Notes: generated from the letters alone by a model not told the origin. Positions 36,028 through 49,921 are shown, counted from the first letter of the stretch. The stretch: 64,000 bases of DNA from Monosporascus cannonballus (GCA_004154925.1 QJNS01000089.1:62001-126000); one strand, 5' to 3'. A program made the numbers and translations.

Positions 36028-36165
36028 AGGGTGAGGGAATGGGTACCCGTGGGTGACCCACGAAGACCCATGGGTCCTGATGGGTACCCATCAGATTTGC
36101 CAAGGACCTATTGGGTACCCATTGGGTCTTGCTAAGGACCCACGGGTACCTAGTAGGTAAACAAT
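36028..36165. mobile_element. Terminus of a DNA transposon, probably hAT-like
   Basis: Starts TAGGGTGAGGGAATGGGTAC and carries GGGTACC(C) at 36041, 36082, 36113 and 36144. These are interleaved with TGGGTC/GACCCA at 36055, 36065, 36071, 36123 and 36137. Arrays of short subterminal motifs in both orientations next to a TAGGG/CAGGG end are typical of hAT elements. It lies exactly at the change from normal DNA (left) to RIP-mutated DNA (right), as a left boundary should. I could not find the matching right end or an 8-bp target duplication. Confidence 0.5.
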
Positions 36166-39100
36166 TTGCACATAAAGCAAATCGTTTTAATAATTTAAAA
36201 TAATTTAAAATAATCTAGTAAAAATAATAATATTAAAAAATTTGCAGCAAAATTGCATAAAACTTTTTAGGTATCATAAAACCAAATAACGCCGATTTCT
36301 TTTTAAATTAAATTTAAATCTCGTTTAAAATTTTATTATTATTATTATCCTACGTATTATCCGAATCCTTATTATTTTGCGCATTATTATTTTGCGCGTT
36401 TTTTTTGATACGCTTAAAACTTTAATTATAAACTTTGCCTAACGAAACGCCAGGTTTTTTACCGGGAGCTGCATTTTTTATTTACGGTCTTACTAAGTTT
36501 TGGTAATAACTTAAAATATTTTTAACCAATTATATATCCTTTTATTAAATAATAATTCGTTTGGCGTAAATAATACATAAATTAATTATTATAAAAAATT
36601 AAATTATTTCAAAATTATTTTATATATTACTTACTTTTAAATAATTCGATTAATATAGTTTCTGCCGTTTTTTGCATAACGCTTATAGCAAAAACTTAAA
36701 ATCGTTATTAGTTTTTGAATTATTACAAAATTTCCTTTATTAAACGTTAAAAAAGCGTTTTTTAAATAATAACTTAATATTTATTTAATATTATCGAATT
36801 TTACGCAAAACGGCGGCTATATATATTAATATTATTTCAAAATTATTTTATTTTTTTAAAGAAAATTTATTATTAGGCAAAACGCGTTATTTTCGCCTTT
36901 TAAAAAGAACCGGGCCCTTAGGTATTATTTTTTCAACTGGGCGCTTAGGCATTATTTTCCTAGCCGAAAATTATTTTACAACGCAGGGAATTTTTTTTTT
37001 TAGCGCCAGGTAATTTTTTTAATTTTAAAATTAACTGGCAAGCCGTTTACCTAATACGCATTATTTTGGCCATTATTGTAATTATTAAATTATTAGCAAA
37101 TAATTATTTTAGGATTATTTTAATAAAATCTTATTATTATAATTAAATTTGCTATTATAATAACGTAAAATTATTAATTATAATGGCGATATAATAATTA
37201 ATAGGTATTTCGCAAATTTTTATTTAAATGCAAATATAAGTATGTTTTTTTTGAAAGTAAAATATATAAAATAATATAAGGTAATTAAAAAAAGTTTTTA
37301 TAATTTATCTAAATACTTTATTTTAAATAGTTTAATTTCCTTATTATAATAAAAATAATATATATAATATTATTATTTTTCAAATAGTTTTTTAATTTTA
37401 ATTTATATAAATAAATATTTCCTATAATAAAAATTTATGTAGTATATAATAAAAATAAATAATAAATAAAAAAGAAAAAAAAGGAATAACCTTATATTAA
37501 ATTTAATCCATTTTTAAAAATTACGAATATATTAATTATATTACTTATTACCTTAACTTAATAATTATGGGCCTGGTTTATTATAATTATAACGATAAAT
37601 TTAAATTATCTCGGAAAAATGGCCTGTTTTAAATAAGCGTTAAAATTTGATTTTTCGAAATTTTATTTATTTATCTTTTAACAACGCCCTTATTATTAAT
37701 ATTGGTTGGCCTTTTTCGTTTTTTGCGAAATTTATCCTTAAATATAATTTCTTTATACTAAAATTTACTTACCTTAAGAATCTAATTAATATATAAAAAT
37801 TCTCAGAATACCTAATTTTCGTTTTCGTTATTTTCGGTTTTATCCGGATTTTTTAAATTATTATTTAATATCCCGTAAAGTTTATTTAACGGTAAGTTAT
37901 GTTAATCCGGCAATGTTCTTAGGTTTTCGATAAATAAAATTTAAAATATTTTCCGCATTTTTTCTTTATATTTTTCGAATCGTTTTCGAGCATAAACGGG
38001 GTTATTATTATTATATATAATATCGTTATCCAAATTAAGTATTTTAATTTACATATAAAATAATATAATTAAAATTAATTAAAATTATTACGTTAATATT
38101 AATTAATAATTAAAATAATACTTTAACCGAATAAAATTACAGGTACGTTTTATTAATACGGAAAAATATTAAATATATAATAAATTACGTACAAAATAAA
38201 TAAGACCGGGAAATATATTATTAATCTGTTGTTATAATGTTAAAACGATTTCGTTCGGATAAATACTTAAATAATATAATTAAAAAATAATTTTCAAAAT
38301 ATTAATTAAATTATTTACATTCGTATTAAAAATATTGTTAATAATATTTTCTTACGGATTGTCGTTAATACGATATACCGAACCCCTTTTTTTAAGATTT
38401 GAATTTAACAAGAAAATTTCGGTAAGGTTTCCGTAATTGGAAATAAAAATACGTATAATAAATTATACATTCCGTTTGTTATATTTTTCCTAATATTTTT
38501 TGTACGTTTGCTTAAAACATTTAATAATTTCACAATTAAGTAAATTATTAAATAATTTTAATTAAAAATACTTTTATTAATTATTAAAGTAATTACGGAA
38601 TTTAATAGCCGTATTACTTAATAATAGGTAAATTAAGACGGAAAAATAAATTAATAAGTAATTATAAATATATAATGTATTAATATATTTAAGGATTTTC
38701 GAAAATATTAATTTAATACCTTTTTATAATAATTATAGCCATATTAATAATCGGTTAATAAATTTAGAAAATATCAATTTCTTCTTATTTTTCATTTTTT
38801 CTTTATTTTTTCATTTTTTATTCGGGCAATATTTTTGATAAACCTTGACGATATGCTTTTTGTATTTACGTAAATACTTAAGCATAATTTTGTTCCCGCC
38901 TATTATATAAGAAACATGGTTTTCCAGGGAAAAACCGAAATTATTCGTTATTTAAATAAAACATTTAAAAATATTAATTAAATAACGAATAAATGTAATA
39001 CAGTTAAGGAATAATACATAACCCATTTTTTTCAACAATAAATATTTACGTATAAATTTTTAAATTGCGGAATATATTTTTATAATACGTAATAAAAGAA

Positions 39101-41277
39101 TTTACCGAACTTTAACGGCCATAAATATTACGGATTATTTAAAGTATATTTTTGTGATTTAAAATCTTATTTATAATTATGTTTTGTTAAATTTATAAAA
39201 AAAATCTTTTTTTATCGAAACCGAAATAAATCCAAATAATTAATACGCGTAATTATAAAAATTAAATAATTATTTTATAATTATTTTAAAAGATACATAC
39301 TAATATAATTATATATTTATTTTTTGGATTAATAGGGTTTTTGCTTTATTTTGGTAAGCTTTTGAATTTTTTGTTTTATTCGCCTAAAGCTTTTTCAAAT
39401 TTATTCAGTAACCTTATGTTATAAGCTTTAAAAAAGTTATTAAATGCCTTTTGTAAAACATACGACGTACATATATAATGCCGAATCTTATTTACTTATT
39501 GAAATTTATTGCTCAATTTTCGATAAAGCCAGTTTTACATAATTATTTATTTAATATTAAGGTTATTATCCGTAATAAAAATACGAAATCGGTCGGTTAT
39601 TTTTAACATTTTTAACTAACGTAATAACTTATTATTATTATTAAACTTATTCGATTTAATATTATAAAGTTAAATATTAATTAGGAAATAACGTTTTTTC
39701 CATTTCCGGTTAATCTACTAAATAATAATTTTTTGGAACGAAAATGCTAAATAAAATATAATTCAAACGTTATAATTAATTAATATATAAGATTTTAAAG
39801 GAATATCCTTAAGTTTATATTTAATAACCGCGTTAATATATATCCGTATATATTTTATGTATATTTTTATTATTAATAATTTAAAGCCGTTATCGTAAAA
39901 TAATATTAAAGCTTAAAAGTATTTATTTAAAAAACACTTAATAAGCAAATATTAAGATACGAAATAATTAATTAAAAGAATTTAATTAAAATTAAGTACT
40001 TTAAGTAATATTAGGTTTTATTTATAATAAGTAAAAATTATTTTAAAATTATTACCCTCCCTAAAAAAAATTTGAAAATAAAAAAATTTATTAAGAACCC
40101 ATTAATAAAAAGCTATATAATAATTATTTCAAAATTATTTCAAACCATATATATACCATAATTATATTAAAAACCTTATTATTAATAATTAAGTCCGTTT
40201 AATTTAAATTCTTACGGCATATATTATTCAGTAAATATTTCTTTATGGAATTTATTTTGTTTTTTTTGGGAAAGGTAAAATATGTAAAATAATACCTATA
40301 TCGCCGACATTTAATCTTAAACTGCCCAGTTATCCGTTAACAAATTTGTATAAAGTCCCTTTATTATTCCGAAATACGGTTTGTTTTATTAAATATGCCG
40401 ATAATTTTGTTTAATAGATTTTCGTTATTTTTGTTACTAACGTTTTTTTAAAACTATAACTGCTGTTAAAACCAAATTACCTAATCCTCGTATTAATGTT
40501 TCCGATATTCGTAATATTCCCGGTTAACAATGGAGAAATCGACCTCTCGTTATATTTAAAATTAGGATCGGCTCGAATAGTTAGGCGTAATAAAGCGGTT
40601 TTTTTAACTGGATAGGCTTAGTAAATTAGGTTATTTTTCGTTCGGTAGTTATTAGCTAAATTGTAAATAATCAGATTCCGCATTTGGCTTTCGCGTATCT
40701 TATTTTTAATTCGAATTTATTTTAATCGGTTTTTAGTTTTAGTGATTTTCACTGTTATCTTTTAACAGATAGCTTTTGTTAGGTATTTCGTTATTATTTT
40801 AGTTATCGATAACAAAATGTTTTAAATTATTATTCTAATTAAGATTGTAATTTTATATAAAGGTATTTTATAACGATTTATTATTATCGACATTATTATC
40901 GCCGAAGTAATCATTTTGAATAATTTGCAATAATATTTCGGTATTATAATAAATTCGATTAAAACTATAATAATTCCTTTTTGCAAGAAACTAATAAGAT
41001 AATCGTAATTACGTAAATAACTGGCGATATAAGGTCTTAAAATTACGTATTAAACTTTTCGAACGTCGCTTATTTCCTTTTTTCTTTTTTATTAAACCCT
41101 TATAATTGAACTATTTGTTTTATTTGTTTTACTTCGAACTTAATACCATCGAAATAATATAATTAACAAATTACCGCCCTTAAGTAATGCTTTAAATCCT
41201 TTACAAACTAACGATATTTAAAACGAATTTAACTAAAATTTTAATTATATTATTTTTAATTTTCTTCTATTATCTAA
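36166..41277. other. RIP-mutated DNA, possibly the body of the hAT-like element
   Basis: AT-rich, T-rich on the plus strand, CpG retained. The minus strand gives broken protein-like frames (for example FAISVMQKTAETILIELF at about 36700-36640 and stretches around 39150-39060) that I could not match securely to a transposase. If the terminus at 36028 is real, this could be its transposase relic on the minus strand. Gypsy element 2 interrupts or follows it. Confidence 0.4.
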
Positions 41278-41282
41278 ATTTA
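41278..41282. repeat. Target-site duplication, left copy, Gypsy element 2
   Basis: ATTTA directly before the LTR; identical to 46831-46835. Confidence 0.8.
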
Positions 41283-41471
41283 TATGACGGGCACGATGCG
41301 TAGGCTGAACGGAGGCACGGCCCAACGAAGGTTTATATTCAAGGTGAGGAGGGAAGGGGAGAAACAGCTAGCCACCAGCAAGGTGGCTGCTCCTTATATA
41401 CATATGAGTAAGCTCGGGCTAAGGAGTTCGTTCCGAAGCCCGAGCCGCCTTATAGGCTTTAGCTTATAACA
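41283..41471 (-). repeat. 3' LTR of Gypsy element 2
   Basis: 189 bp, on the plus strand running from TGACGGGCACGATGCG to AGCTTATAACA. The outer (left) part is GC-rich and nearly unmutated; the inner part shows G-to-A changes against the other copy (for example GAGTAAGCTC versus GGGTGAGCTC). The 61-codon ATG frame at 41284-41469 is just this LTR. A TATATA stretch near 41395 could be promoter-related. Confidence 0.88.
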
Positions 41472-41490
41472 TTACCCCCTTCCTCGCCTT
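41472..41490 (-). other. Polypurine tract of Gypsy element 2
   Basis: On the minus strand this reads as a purine run containing GGCGAGGAAGGGGGTAA directly before the LTR. It is the plus-strand priming site and fixes the orientation of the element. Confidence 0.75.
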
Positions 41491-44400
41491 TAGGAAATAA
41501 TAAGGCTGCGGTAAGGCGGCGGCTGCTTTGTTTATACTTTTTTTCTTTTATCCCTATTTATACCCTTAGGTCTTTGCCGACCTTATTTCTATTTCCGAAT
41601 AACCTTTCGGAATTATTAAAAATAATTGTATTTTCGAAATTATTATATAATTTCTATATTAATTTGGCATAACCTGCTTATTTTACAAATAGTTCTTTTC
41701 GGCGACCGCGGCTTATGCGCTTATTTTCGGCCCTTAATATATATTTTATTATATATTCCTTTTTCTTGAATAATATCGGTAATAATTAATTATTATTTAA
41801 AATTTAAATAAATAACGGATTCCTTATTATTAATTTTAAAAAATTTATGTCGAATTTCGAATATATTTCTGATAATATGTTTAATTTTATAATATTATGC
41901 GGCGTAATTACGGTAACCTTATATTTAACGTATATTTAAAATAATTTTTTAAATAATTATAAAATAATTATATTTTTGAAATTTAATTATATTAGGTTTT
42001 TTATTTCGAAACGCAATATTTACTTTTTGAAAACGTTAATTTATTATTTTATCCGGGCTTATATTAACGCCATAATAACTTATATAAATTCCGTATTTTT
42101 TCGTAATTTTTTAACGAAATTAATAATTTTTTTATTTTAAAAACTATTTAAATAATTATTGATATTTTCTTAATAAATTTTATATCGTATTTATTAATTA
42201 AAAAAAATTACTTTTAATAAAATATTCCTATTATTAAAGGGTAATTATATTACTGGTAAAAATTCGACTTAATTATATTATACGTAATTTATAAAATAAC
42301 AGAAATATGCGAAGATTTTTTAATTAACCTTTCCCGTAATTCCGCCCGTTTAAAAATAAGAAAATATATTAAGTTATTATTATATATTTATTAAATCGCA
42401 TAAATAAATCCATAATTTATTTATTGAATTACTTTTTTATCAGATATTAATATTTTAATAAAACCGTAATATTTTCAATAATAAATAATAAAACGTTAAA
42501 CGTACGTTTGTACGTTTATATTAAATATCGGCTTTAAAATAATAGTTTTTGTTAAACGATCGTAAAGTACCATAAAAAATAAAGGTTCTTTTTTGGCCTT
42601 ACCGGTAAATCGATTATAAAATTTACCGAAAAATTTAAATAAAATCGGTTTAAAATAAATAAAAACCATAATAATTCTTTTTTAATTTTTTTATACGTAC
42701 AACTTATTATATACGTTATAATTACGGCAAAAGCGGCATATATTTTAAATTTATTCCGGCTAATAATAATTACGAATTAATATTATTAACATAATATTTT
42801 TTTTTAGGTAGCCAATAATATAAAAGTCGTATACATATTAAATTAATAACGTCCGAAATAGATTTTAAGCAAAAACTTAAATATATTTTTTAAATTATAA
42901 AAAACTTTTAAAATTAAAAAAGTATTTTATTATAAAAACCTTTATCGCGCTCATAACCAAAGGGAAATTACGTAACTTCTAGGCCACGGCGGCATACGCC
43001 ATACTTAAAATTTTATCTTTGGTAACCCTTAAATCTTATATTTTTTTAAAGGTTTTTTTTCGAAAAATACTTTTTTACTGGAAAATATAACCGGTTATTT
43101 ATTATTTTTTTATTTTAAATATATTATAATTATTAAAACTTTTTAAATTTACATTAATTCGTTAAATAATTATTTTTCCTTAATTAACCGGATTACCCGT
43201 TTTTTAAATTTAATATTTTCTTTCAGTAAAATATATTTTATAACCTGCAAAATATAATATCGGGTTAATTTATTAATTTATTAAAATAATATTTAAATAC
43301 GAAATTAAAAATAAATAAAAAACTAATTTATCGAATTTATCTTTTAATAAACTTATAAGTACTTATAAAATACTAAAAGTTCGCATAATATATTAAAATC
43401 GTCAAAATGCTAATTAACCATTAAAATTCTTTTTTTTATTCCGTTAACGCTTTAATAATAATTAATAATTTTTTATCGTATATTTCGTAATTATATTTAA
43501 CTAACGATAATTTCCTTAAAAAATACGTAATTAATTACAAACGCCTTAATAAATCAAATTAAAATAAGCATTTTCTAATTACCTAGCCGGAATAATTTAC
43601 CTTTAGTACCGTTTCCTTTTTAATATTTTAATATCTAAAAATAAACATTATAATAAAAAACTTTTTAAATCGGTCGAAAACTTATTATTTTTTATTTTTT
43701 AAACAGAAAAGGTTTTTTCTTAATTAATTGTAAAAAAAACCGTTACCTCGTTTAAGCTTTTTATATAAATTTGGTAAAAATTAACGAACCCGATAAAGTT
43801 CTTAACCTTTTTTACGTTAATAAATGCCTTTTATTTTTCAATAATAGTTACTTTTTTAAAATCGATTTTTAAATTTATTTTTATTTCGAAAATAAATTTT
43901 AAGTATTTCGTTTCCTAAAATACGAATTTATATTTATCTAAGTCTAGCTTTAATTTTACTTTCGTTAAATAACGGAATATTAATTTAATTTTAACTATAT
44001 AATCGGCTCGAAAACCGGACAAATAAATTAATATATCGTTTATATATACGGAATAAAAATTATTAAAGTAACATTTTAACATAATATTAATATAATACTA
44101 AAAGGCGGCCGATATACCGTTAAAGCCAAATAAGCATATTAACCATTCGAAAAACCCGAAACGTATACGGAATATAATTTTTTACTTATTTCCTTAATAA
44201 ATACGTAACCGATAAAAGGCCGTTTAAACGTTAAGCTTCGTAAATCACCAGGTTTGTAATAAGGTTTATAACGTTTCCTTTATTAACGGAAAAAAATAAC
44301 GGTTTCGTTTTATAATTTTATTTAATTCCTTATAATTTATAAAAAATTACTAGCCCGAATTTAATTTTTATTAAATAAGTTTATAAATATTTTATATAAA

Positions 44401-46642
44401 ATTAATAATTTCTCCCTTAATATTCCGTATAAAAGTTTTTATAGGATTATTTTTTCCTAACCCAAAATATTTATTTCCAGATTTATTATTATATTATTAC
44501 TATTACGATAAAATAATAATAATAAATTTTGGTCGTTTATAAAAATATTTCGGAATTTTTATATCTTTTTAAAAAAATATTTCATTATATCCTTAAAGGT
44601 TAATTACGGCTTTACCCTTAAGGCCTTATTAATATTTTTTATAAAAATTATAAATAATCGTATCCCGTTTTTTACGGCAATTTTACTACGTTATCGCCGC
44701 AAAAGTCATAACCGTTATTAAGCAGGCTTTTTTGTATTTTTATAACCGCCTTTTTAAGCGGTCCTTAAGTTTTTTATTAAATTATCTTTTTTTACATAAT
44801 ATAAGCGCAATAACGTCGTTCGCAAAATAAATAAGTTGTTATTTCACTTTATATACGATATTATTATATTTTATTTAAGGTTTTCCTAAAATAAAAAAAT
44901 GAAATAAATTTTTAATTACGTATCTCTAAATTTGTTTTAAACGGCCATCCAAATTTACGTTAACGTAAATACTTTTTCGGATCGTAATTATTATAAGTTC
45001 GTCATCTTTCGCCAGCCTTAACTAATAAGATATAATAAATATACGTTATAACTTTAAACGGCAGGTTAATTATTAATTAAACATAAAATAATAAATATAT
45101 TTATTATTAATTAATTTATTTATATATATAATATTATTAATTAAGATATTTAATATAAAAAAGGTATTATTTAATTTATCATTAACTTTTTATAATTCTT
45201 TCTTTATTATATTTTTTTAGTCACGATTTTTAACAGAAATTATTTTTTTAAATTTTCGTTATTTAAATTATTATTTCCGTTAACGGCATTATGTAAGTTT
45301 ATTGCTGTAACCTCTTTTCTAATCGGACAAAGCCGTTTTACGGATTTATATTTAGGGCATTCCTAATTGGAATAATTCGTAACAGCGTAAGGGAAGTATT
45401 ATTTTTGCCGTTTCCGAACTTTTATCTCGTTATCAGAAAGTTATTTCGCATAAGGGCGGTTATTTAAGCCTTATCCTAAATTACCCCCGGATCGGCTTTT
45501 TCGATTATTCTGTTATTAGATTATAAGCTTAAAAATTAACGCAATTAATTATATAACGTCCGTTATAAATATACTTTTTTAAACGTTTATCATTTAAGCC
45601 GATTTATTAATTTAATTAACATATTATTATGAATTAATCGTTCCGTTTTTTTACCGGAATACCAAATTATTATTTTTTTATTTACATAATAATCGGATAA
45701 AATTTTTAAATAATTAATTACTTTTTTTATTTTACGTACCTAACGGTTATAATTATCGTAAAATATATTTTTCGTTATTAACGCGTTGCGGAAATACGTA
45801 TTAATACCGGCGTTTAAAAAAATTACCTTAATTATTAAAAGTTATATTAAACTTTTATATTTGGGCAATTTAAATTTGAATTTTAACAAATAATTTTAAA
45901 ATTATTAATTATTATTTTATTTTATGTGTTATAATTATTCTTTAACGGATTATACCGCTTATTTATTTTCAAACTGTTTTTTTATATAAAAAAGGAAATT
46001 ATCGACGTCAAAATCCTTTCGTAATCCTTTTATTTCGAACTAATAATTAAATCATAATTACTTTTCGGTAAGGATAAATATTATAATACTTAAATAAATT
46101 ATTATAAGGAAACCGAAAATAAACCGGTTTTTTTATTTTCGTATAAAATATAACAAAAAATAAACGGAATATTTTTTATTTCCCGTTTTACAAAGGCCAT
46201 TTTATAAGCTTATAATTTGCTCTTATAAACGCGTTATTAAGTAACGGACCTACCGTAAATTTTTAATAAAATAAATTTTATTTTATAAAGGCCTTTTTTC
46301 CGTTTATTTTCGTAAAAAAAAAATTTTTACCTGCGTTATCCGGTTAAACAAGTTGTTTATCGTTTCGTTACGGTTAAAAACTAATTTAGTAAATTTTTCC
46401 TATTATTTATTAAGTTTTTAAAATATATGTATAAATAATTAATAATATAAATTTTCCTTAATAATTTCGAATAAAATTAATATTATAAATTGGCTTATAA
46501 TTTCGTCGTTTATATTATTTTGCAATTTTCTTATTATAAAATTCTTTTTAAATTATTATCCATACCCAGGGTATTTTTAAAAAACGTTTCGTTTTTACCT
46601 AACTTCTTAAAAGTTATAATAAGTTATAACCTTAAATATATA
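41491..46642 (-). pseudogene. gag-pol relic of Gypsy element 2
   Basis: Minus-strand reading. Reverse transcriptase at about 44340-43750 contains RIRFGFFEWLICLFGFNGIS, then VYINDILIYLSG at about 44050-44015 (family motif Y-x-DD; the first Asp reads Asn), RADYIVKIKLIF and FIGFVNFYQIYIKS. The integrase core at about 42660-42490 contains FFGKFYNRFTGKAKKEP and FMVLYDRLTKTIILKPI. The order RT then IN towards lower coordinates is correct for Gypsy. The gag and protease parts (about 46600-44800) are too mutated for me to place. Stops are frequent in every domain. Confidence 0.8.
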
Positions 46643-46830
46643 TAATAAGTACGATACGTAAGCTGAACAAAAGTACGGCCTAACGAAAGTTTATATTTAA
46701 AATACAGAAGGAAAGGAAGAAACAACTAGCCATTAACGAGGTGGCTGCTCTTTATATACATATGGGTGAGCTCGGGCTAAGGAGCTCGCTCCGTAAGCCC
46801 GAGCCGCCCCATAGGCTTTAGCCTGTAAAA
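46643..46830 (-). repeat. 5' LTR of Gypsy element 2
   Basis: 188 bp, partner of 41283-41471. Here the right (outer) half, about 46735-46825, is almost intact (CTCGGGCTAAGGAGCTCGCT), while the left (inner) half has lost most C and G. It begins TA instead of TG on the plus strand, a transition. Confidence 0.88.
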
Positions 46831-46835
46831 ATTTA
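46831..46835. repeat. Target-site duplication, right copy, Gypsy element 2
   Basis: ATTTA, identical to the left copy at 41278-41282. Confidence 0.8.
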
Positions 46836-49800
46836 CTACATATATACCTATTCGATATATAATGCAAAATGAGCCAATACTATTAACTGGCTTTACTCCT
46901 AAATCCGCCAAAAAAAATCGTTTAATAAGCCGATTTAAAATTTAACAAAAATATTTACGCGTAAGGTTCGGCGTTATAAACGGAAGCCTGGTAATAAATG
47001 TACAGCTCGGATTACTTTGTAATTATTTTATTATTAATTTCTTTTAATAAATATATGCCGCGAAATTCGGACATAATAAAAGAAATATTCGCTTAATTTT
47101 TAAAAAGGTATTATTTTAACGTATCCTTTACGAAATACTTGTAAATATATTATTCCAATTTTTTCAAATAAAAGCGTTTATTTTAAAAATATTGTAGAAA
47201 ATTATGAAAGCGTTTTGTTTTTTTATTTTAAAATAATAATTTTTACGTTATTTACAATCCGCGAATAATGCTTTAAGTAAAACCTATTCATATCATTCGG
47301 CAAATGTATTCTTATTAAAATATAATTATTTTAAGGCCGATTACTAAAGCTTTAAGAAAATCAAAAAAAATAATGTATATTTTATAAACTATCTTAATTT
47401 ACCTTTTATTTTTTATTCTATATATTTATTTAAAAAAGTTTAAAAAAGTAATTCATATTATATAATTATGGAAATCCCACTTTAAATTTTATGGGTGTAA
47501 ACTTCCTTATTAATAAACATTTACATTCTGTATATTTTATATAAAACTTTATTTATCTAAAAGTCTATATCTATAAAAATGTTTGATTTTGTTTTTTCCA
47601 TTTAATTATTTAATGGTTTTTATTTTCAGCCTAATTAAATTTTATTACGTTATCATATTATAATACGTTATTTTTGATTACAACTGCTTCATTTCTGAAA
47701 TAGGTTTAAAATAATTATATTTAAAATTTTAGGCCTTTAATTTCGCATTACCTATTTATTTAAATATCGGAAATCTGACGAATTATTATCTTAAGATCTA
47801 CATATCAAAAAGGTTCGGACGCAGAAAACCAATATTTCGGCAAAATAAAATGATATCGAAACAATTCGTTATAAGTAAAGGTCACAAATTAAGTGCAAAT
47901 CATGTAATAAGAACTGTTTAAATTAATATGTAATTTCCGAAACACAAGGGGCGTAAAATATAATTATAAAGTAAAAAAATTCTTTTTATTAGTAAATAAT
48001 ATTCTATAATTATTTTAATCTTTTATTAATTATTAATAATGAAGTAAAATAACGATATTTCAATTGAATTATAATAAGTTAAACAGAGGCCAAAATATAT
48101 CTATAATATCAGATAATAACGATAAAATATATTTTAATATTAAGAATAAAATAAACCAAATATTGCATTATAATAATAATATCGTTAACGATATTCGTTT
48201 TAAATCTATCGTTACTTACTTGGATAATTTAGTACTTTAATTACCGGAATATCCTATTATATCTTAAGTTAAAAGATTTCGTATAAAAGTTTAATATATA
48301 AGATTTGCCTTAATCCTTTTTTAATTATTTTATTAATATTTTTAACGGGTATTACTGGCTTAAAACGGAAATAGTTTATCAAATATTCGTACAGAAAATA
48401 ATAGCGAATTTTTGTGTATATATTACGTTAACATTACGGAATTTATTATTAATAAAATTACGGATTTCCTAATGTAATTTTGTCATATATTTTAAGCACT
48501 TTCAGCATATAACGTTTTTATAAATTCATATAATTTTAACGTTAATATTGAGATTAAAAATATTACGAAAATTACTTTTTTATTTTATTGCGTAAATATC
48601 AATTATTTCCTAATTATTTCATATTTTAATTGTTTAATATAATTGTAGTCTATTTACTATTTAGCGTTCAAAATAGTATTATATTGGAAACGATTTATAT
48701 TTTAGGTTAAATTAATATAAAAATAATTTCCAAACGTTTTTAGAAATTGTAAATTTCATTTGCAACAATACTTCGGCCCTGGGTATAAATTTCGACAGCA
48801 ACCCACAATACCTTTTACTTACGAAAAAGGCCTTTTACTCTATTATTTGGCCGGTTATATATTTTACTATAGTTTTATGTTGAAAAAAATATTTTCGTTT
48901 AATATTATAAAAAAAATCAATTTTATGAAAAGTTACCGCGGTTTTCGATTTAGGCAAATTCGAAACTAGAGAAAAAGGTTTGCCCGTTTAGTTACGTTAA
49001 CGTTTAACGTTATACATAAATATATTAAATAAATATTTTAAAATATATATAAGCCGATTTCGGATTTATTTAGAATTATACAGTACTTTATTACTATAGA
49101 TTGCCGGCTTTATAATCTGGTGTAATCAGGCTAAAGGAAACCATTTTATATGTTATTTCGGTACAAAATCCTGCGGTTTTATTGCTAAAGTTCGCCTGTA
49201 ACGTTCGAATCCCCTTTTTACTATAAGTGTATTACAGGAATTATGGAAGAAAGTTTTAATTACAATAAAAGATTTAAGACGAAAAAATTTTAAATATATA
49301 GAAATTATAAGAATTAATACGATTTCGAAATTAACGTATTAATTAGAAGCGCAAAAAATATTTTGAAAAACTTATTAAATAAGGGCTTTAAAATAGATTT
49401 AACGTTATTAACTGCGTTTATATTAAAGTAATTTTTGTCGTAATCAGTAGTAGAAACTCTAGGTTTTGTATAAATAAAGCTTTTTACAAAAAAAGCCAGA
49501 AATGATATAAATTAAAGGTAGTTACAGGTTTAATTTGCTGGCCGTAACGTAAATAATTTTCTTTTTTTTCTCGTTAAGTTGGTTTATAAAAGTAATTAAT
49601 TATAATAAATTTAACTTAATATATATAACAACTGTTTCAAATAATTTTAAATTTTTTGTAACTAAAGAATTAAATTTAAAATATTTTTTATTTCGCATAA
49701 AAATAGTATATCTTATTTTTATAGCATAATAACTACCTTTGATTATTTTCTTAGTTTTTAATAAGTCTGAAATTTACGTATTTTCTTTAATCAGTAATCC
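46836..49800. other. AT-rich DNA, mixed composition, no gene
   Basis: Partly RIP-like (CpG-bearing pieces around 46900-47080 and 49000-49240) and partly neutral AT-rich DNA. The 69-codon frame at 48760-48969 has no recognisable feature and is probably chance. I see no LTR pair or other boundary here. Confidence 0.5.
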
Positions 49801-49802
49801 TA

Positions 49803-49921
49803 AATATTTAATAGGCTTTTGGCATTACTTATTAAATATCCACGAGTAATGCCAAGGATATATAGATAACCCATAAATCCTTAAAGCAAATCAAACTTAC
49901 TCACGGATATTTAATGGCCTT
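49803..49921. repeat. Cluster of nested inverted and direct repeats
   Basis: TTGGCATTACT (49819-49829) and AGTAATGCCAA (49845-49855) form a perfect 11-bp stem with a 15-base loop. The segment ATTAAATATCC-NN-GAGTAA at 49831-49849 recurs inverted at 49897-49915 with 17 of 19 positions matching. ATATTTAATAGGC near 49804 recurs in direct orientation as ATATTTAATGGCC near 49907. This looks like a small foldback or miniature element. Confidence 0.65.

Larger units (their letters stand above)
41283..46830 (-). mobile_element. Ty3/Gypsy LTR retrotransposon 2, complete but inactive
   Basis: A 5.55-kb element with direct LTRs at 41283-41471 and 46643-46830 and an exact 5-bp target duplication, ATTTA, on both sides. 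The coding strand is minus: reverse transcriptase and integrase relics read right to left, and the polypurine tract is next to the left LTR, which is therefore the 3' LTR. Stops and loss of a catalytic Asp show it is dead. The LTRs are shorter than and unlike those of element 1, so it is a different family. Confidence 0.88.

Noticed and set aside
41284..41469. 61-codon ATG open frame
   Set aside because: It lies wholly inside the LTR of Gypsy element 2 and is explained by the LTR's GC-richness.
48760..48969. 69-codon open frame
   Set aside because: Aromatic- and lysine-rich as expected from random AT-rich DNA; its start codon is not ATG (TTG).
49165..49215. tRNA-like GTTCGAATCCCC stretch
   Set aside because: The T-loop-like motif has no matching T-stem, and no acceptor or anticodon arm can be formed around it.
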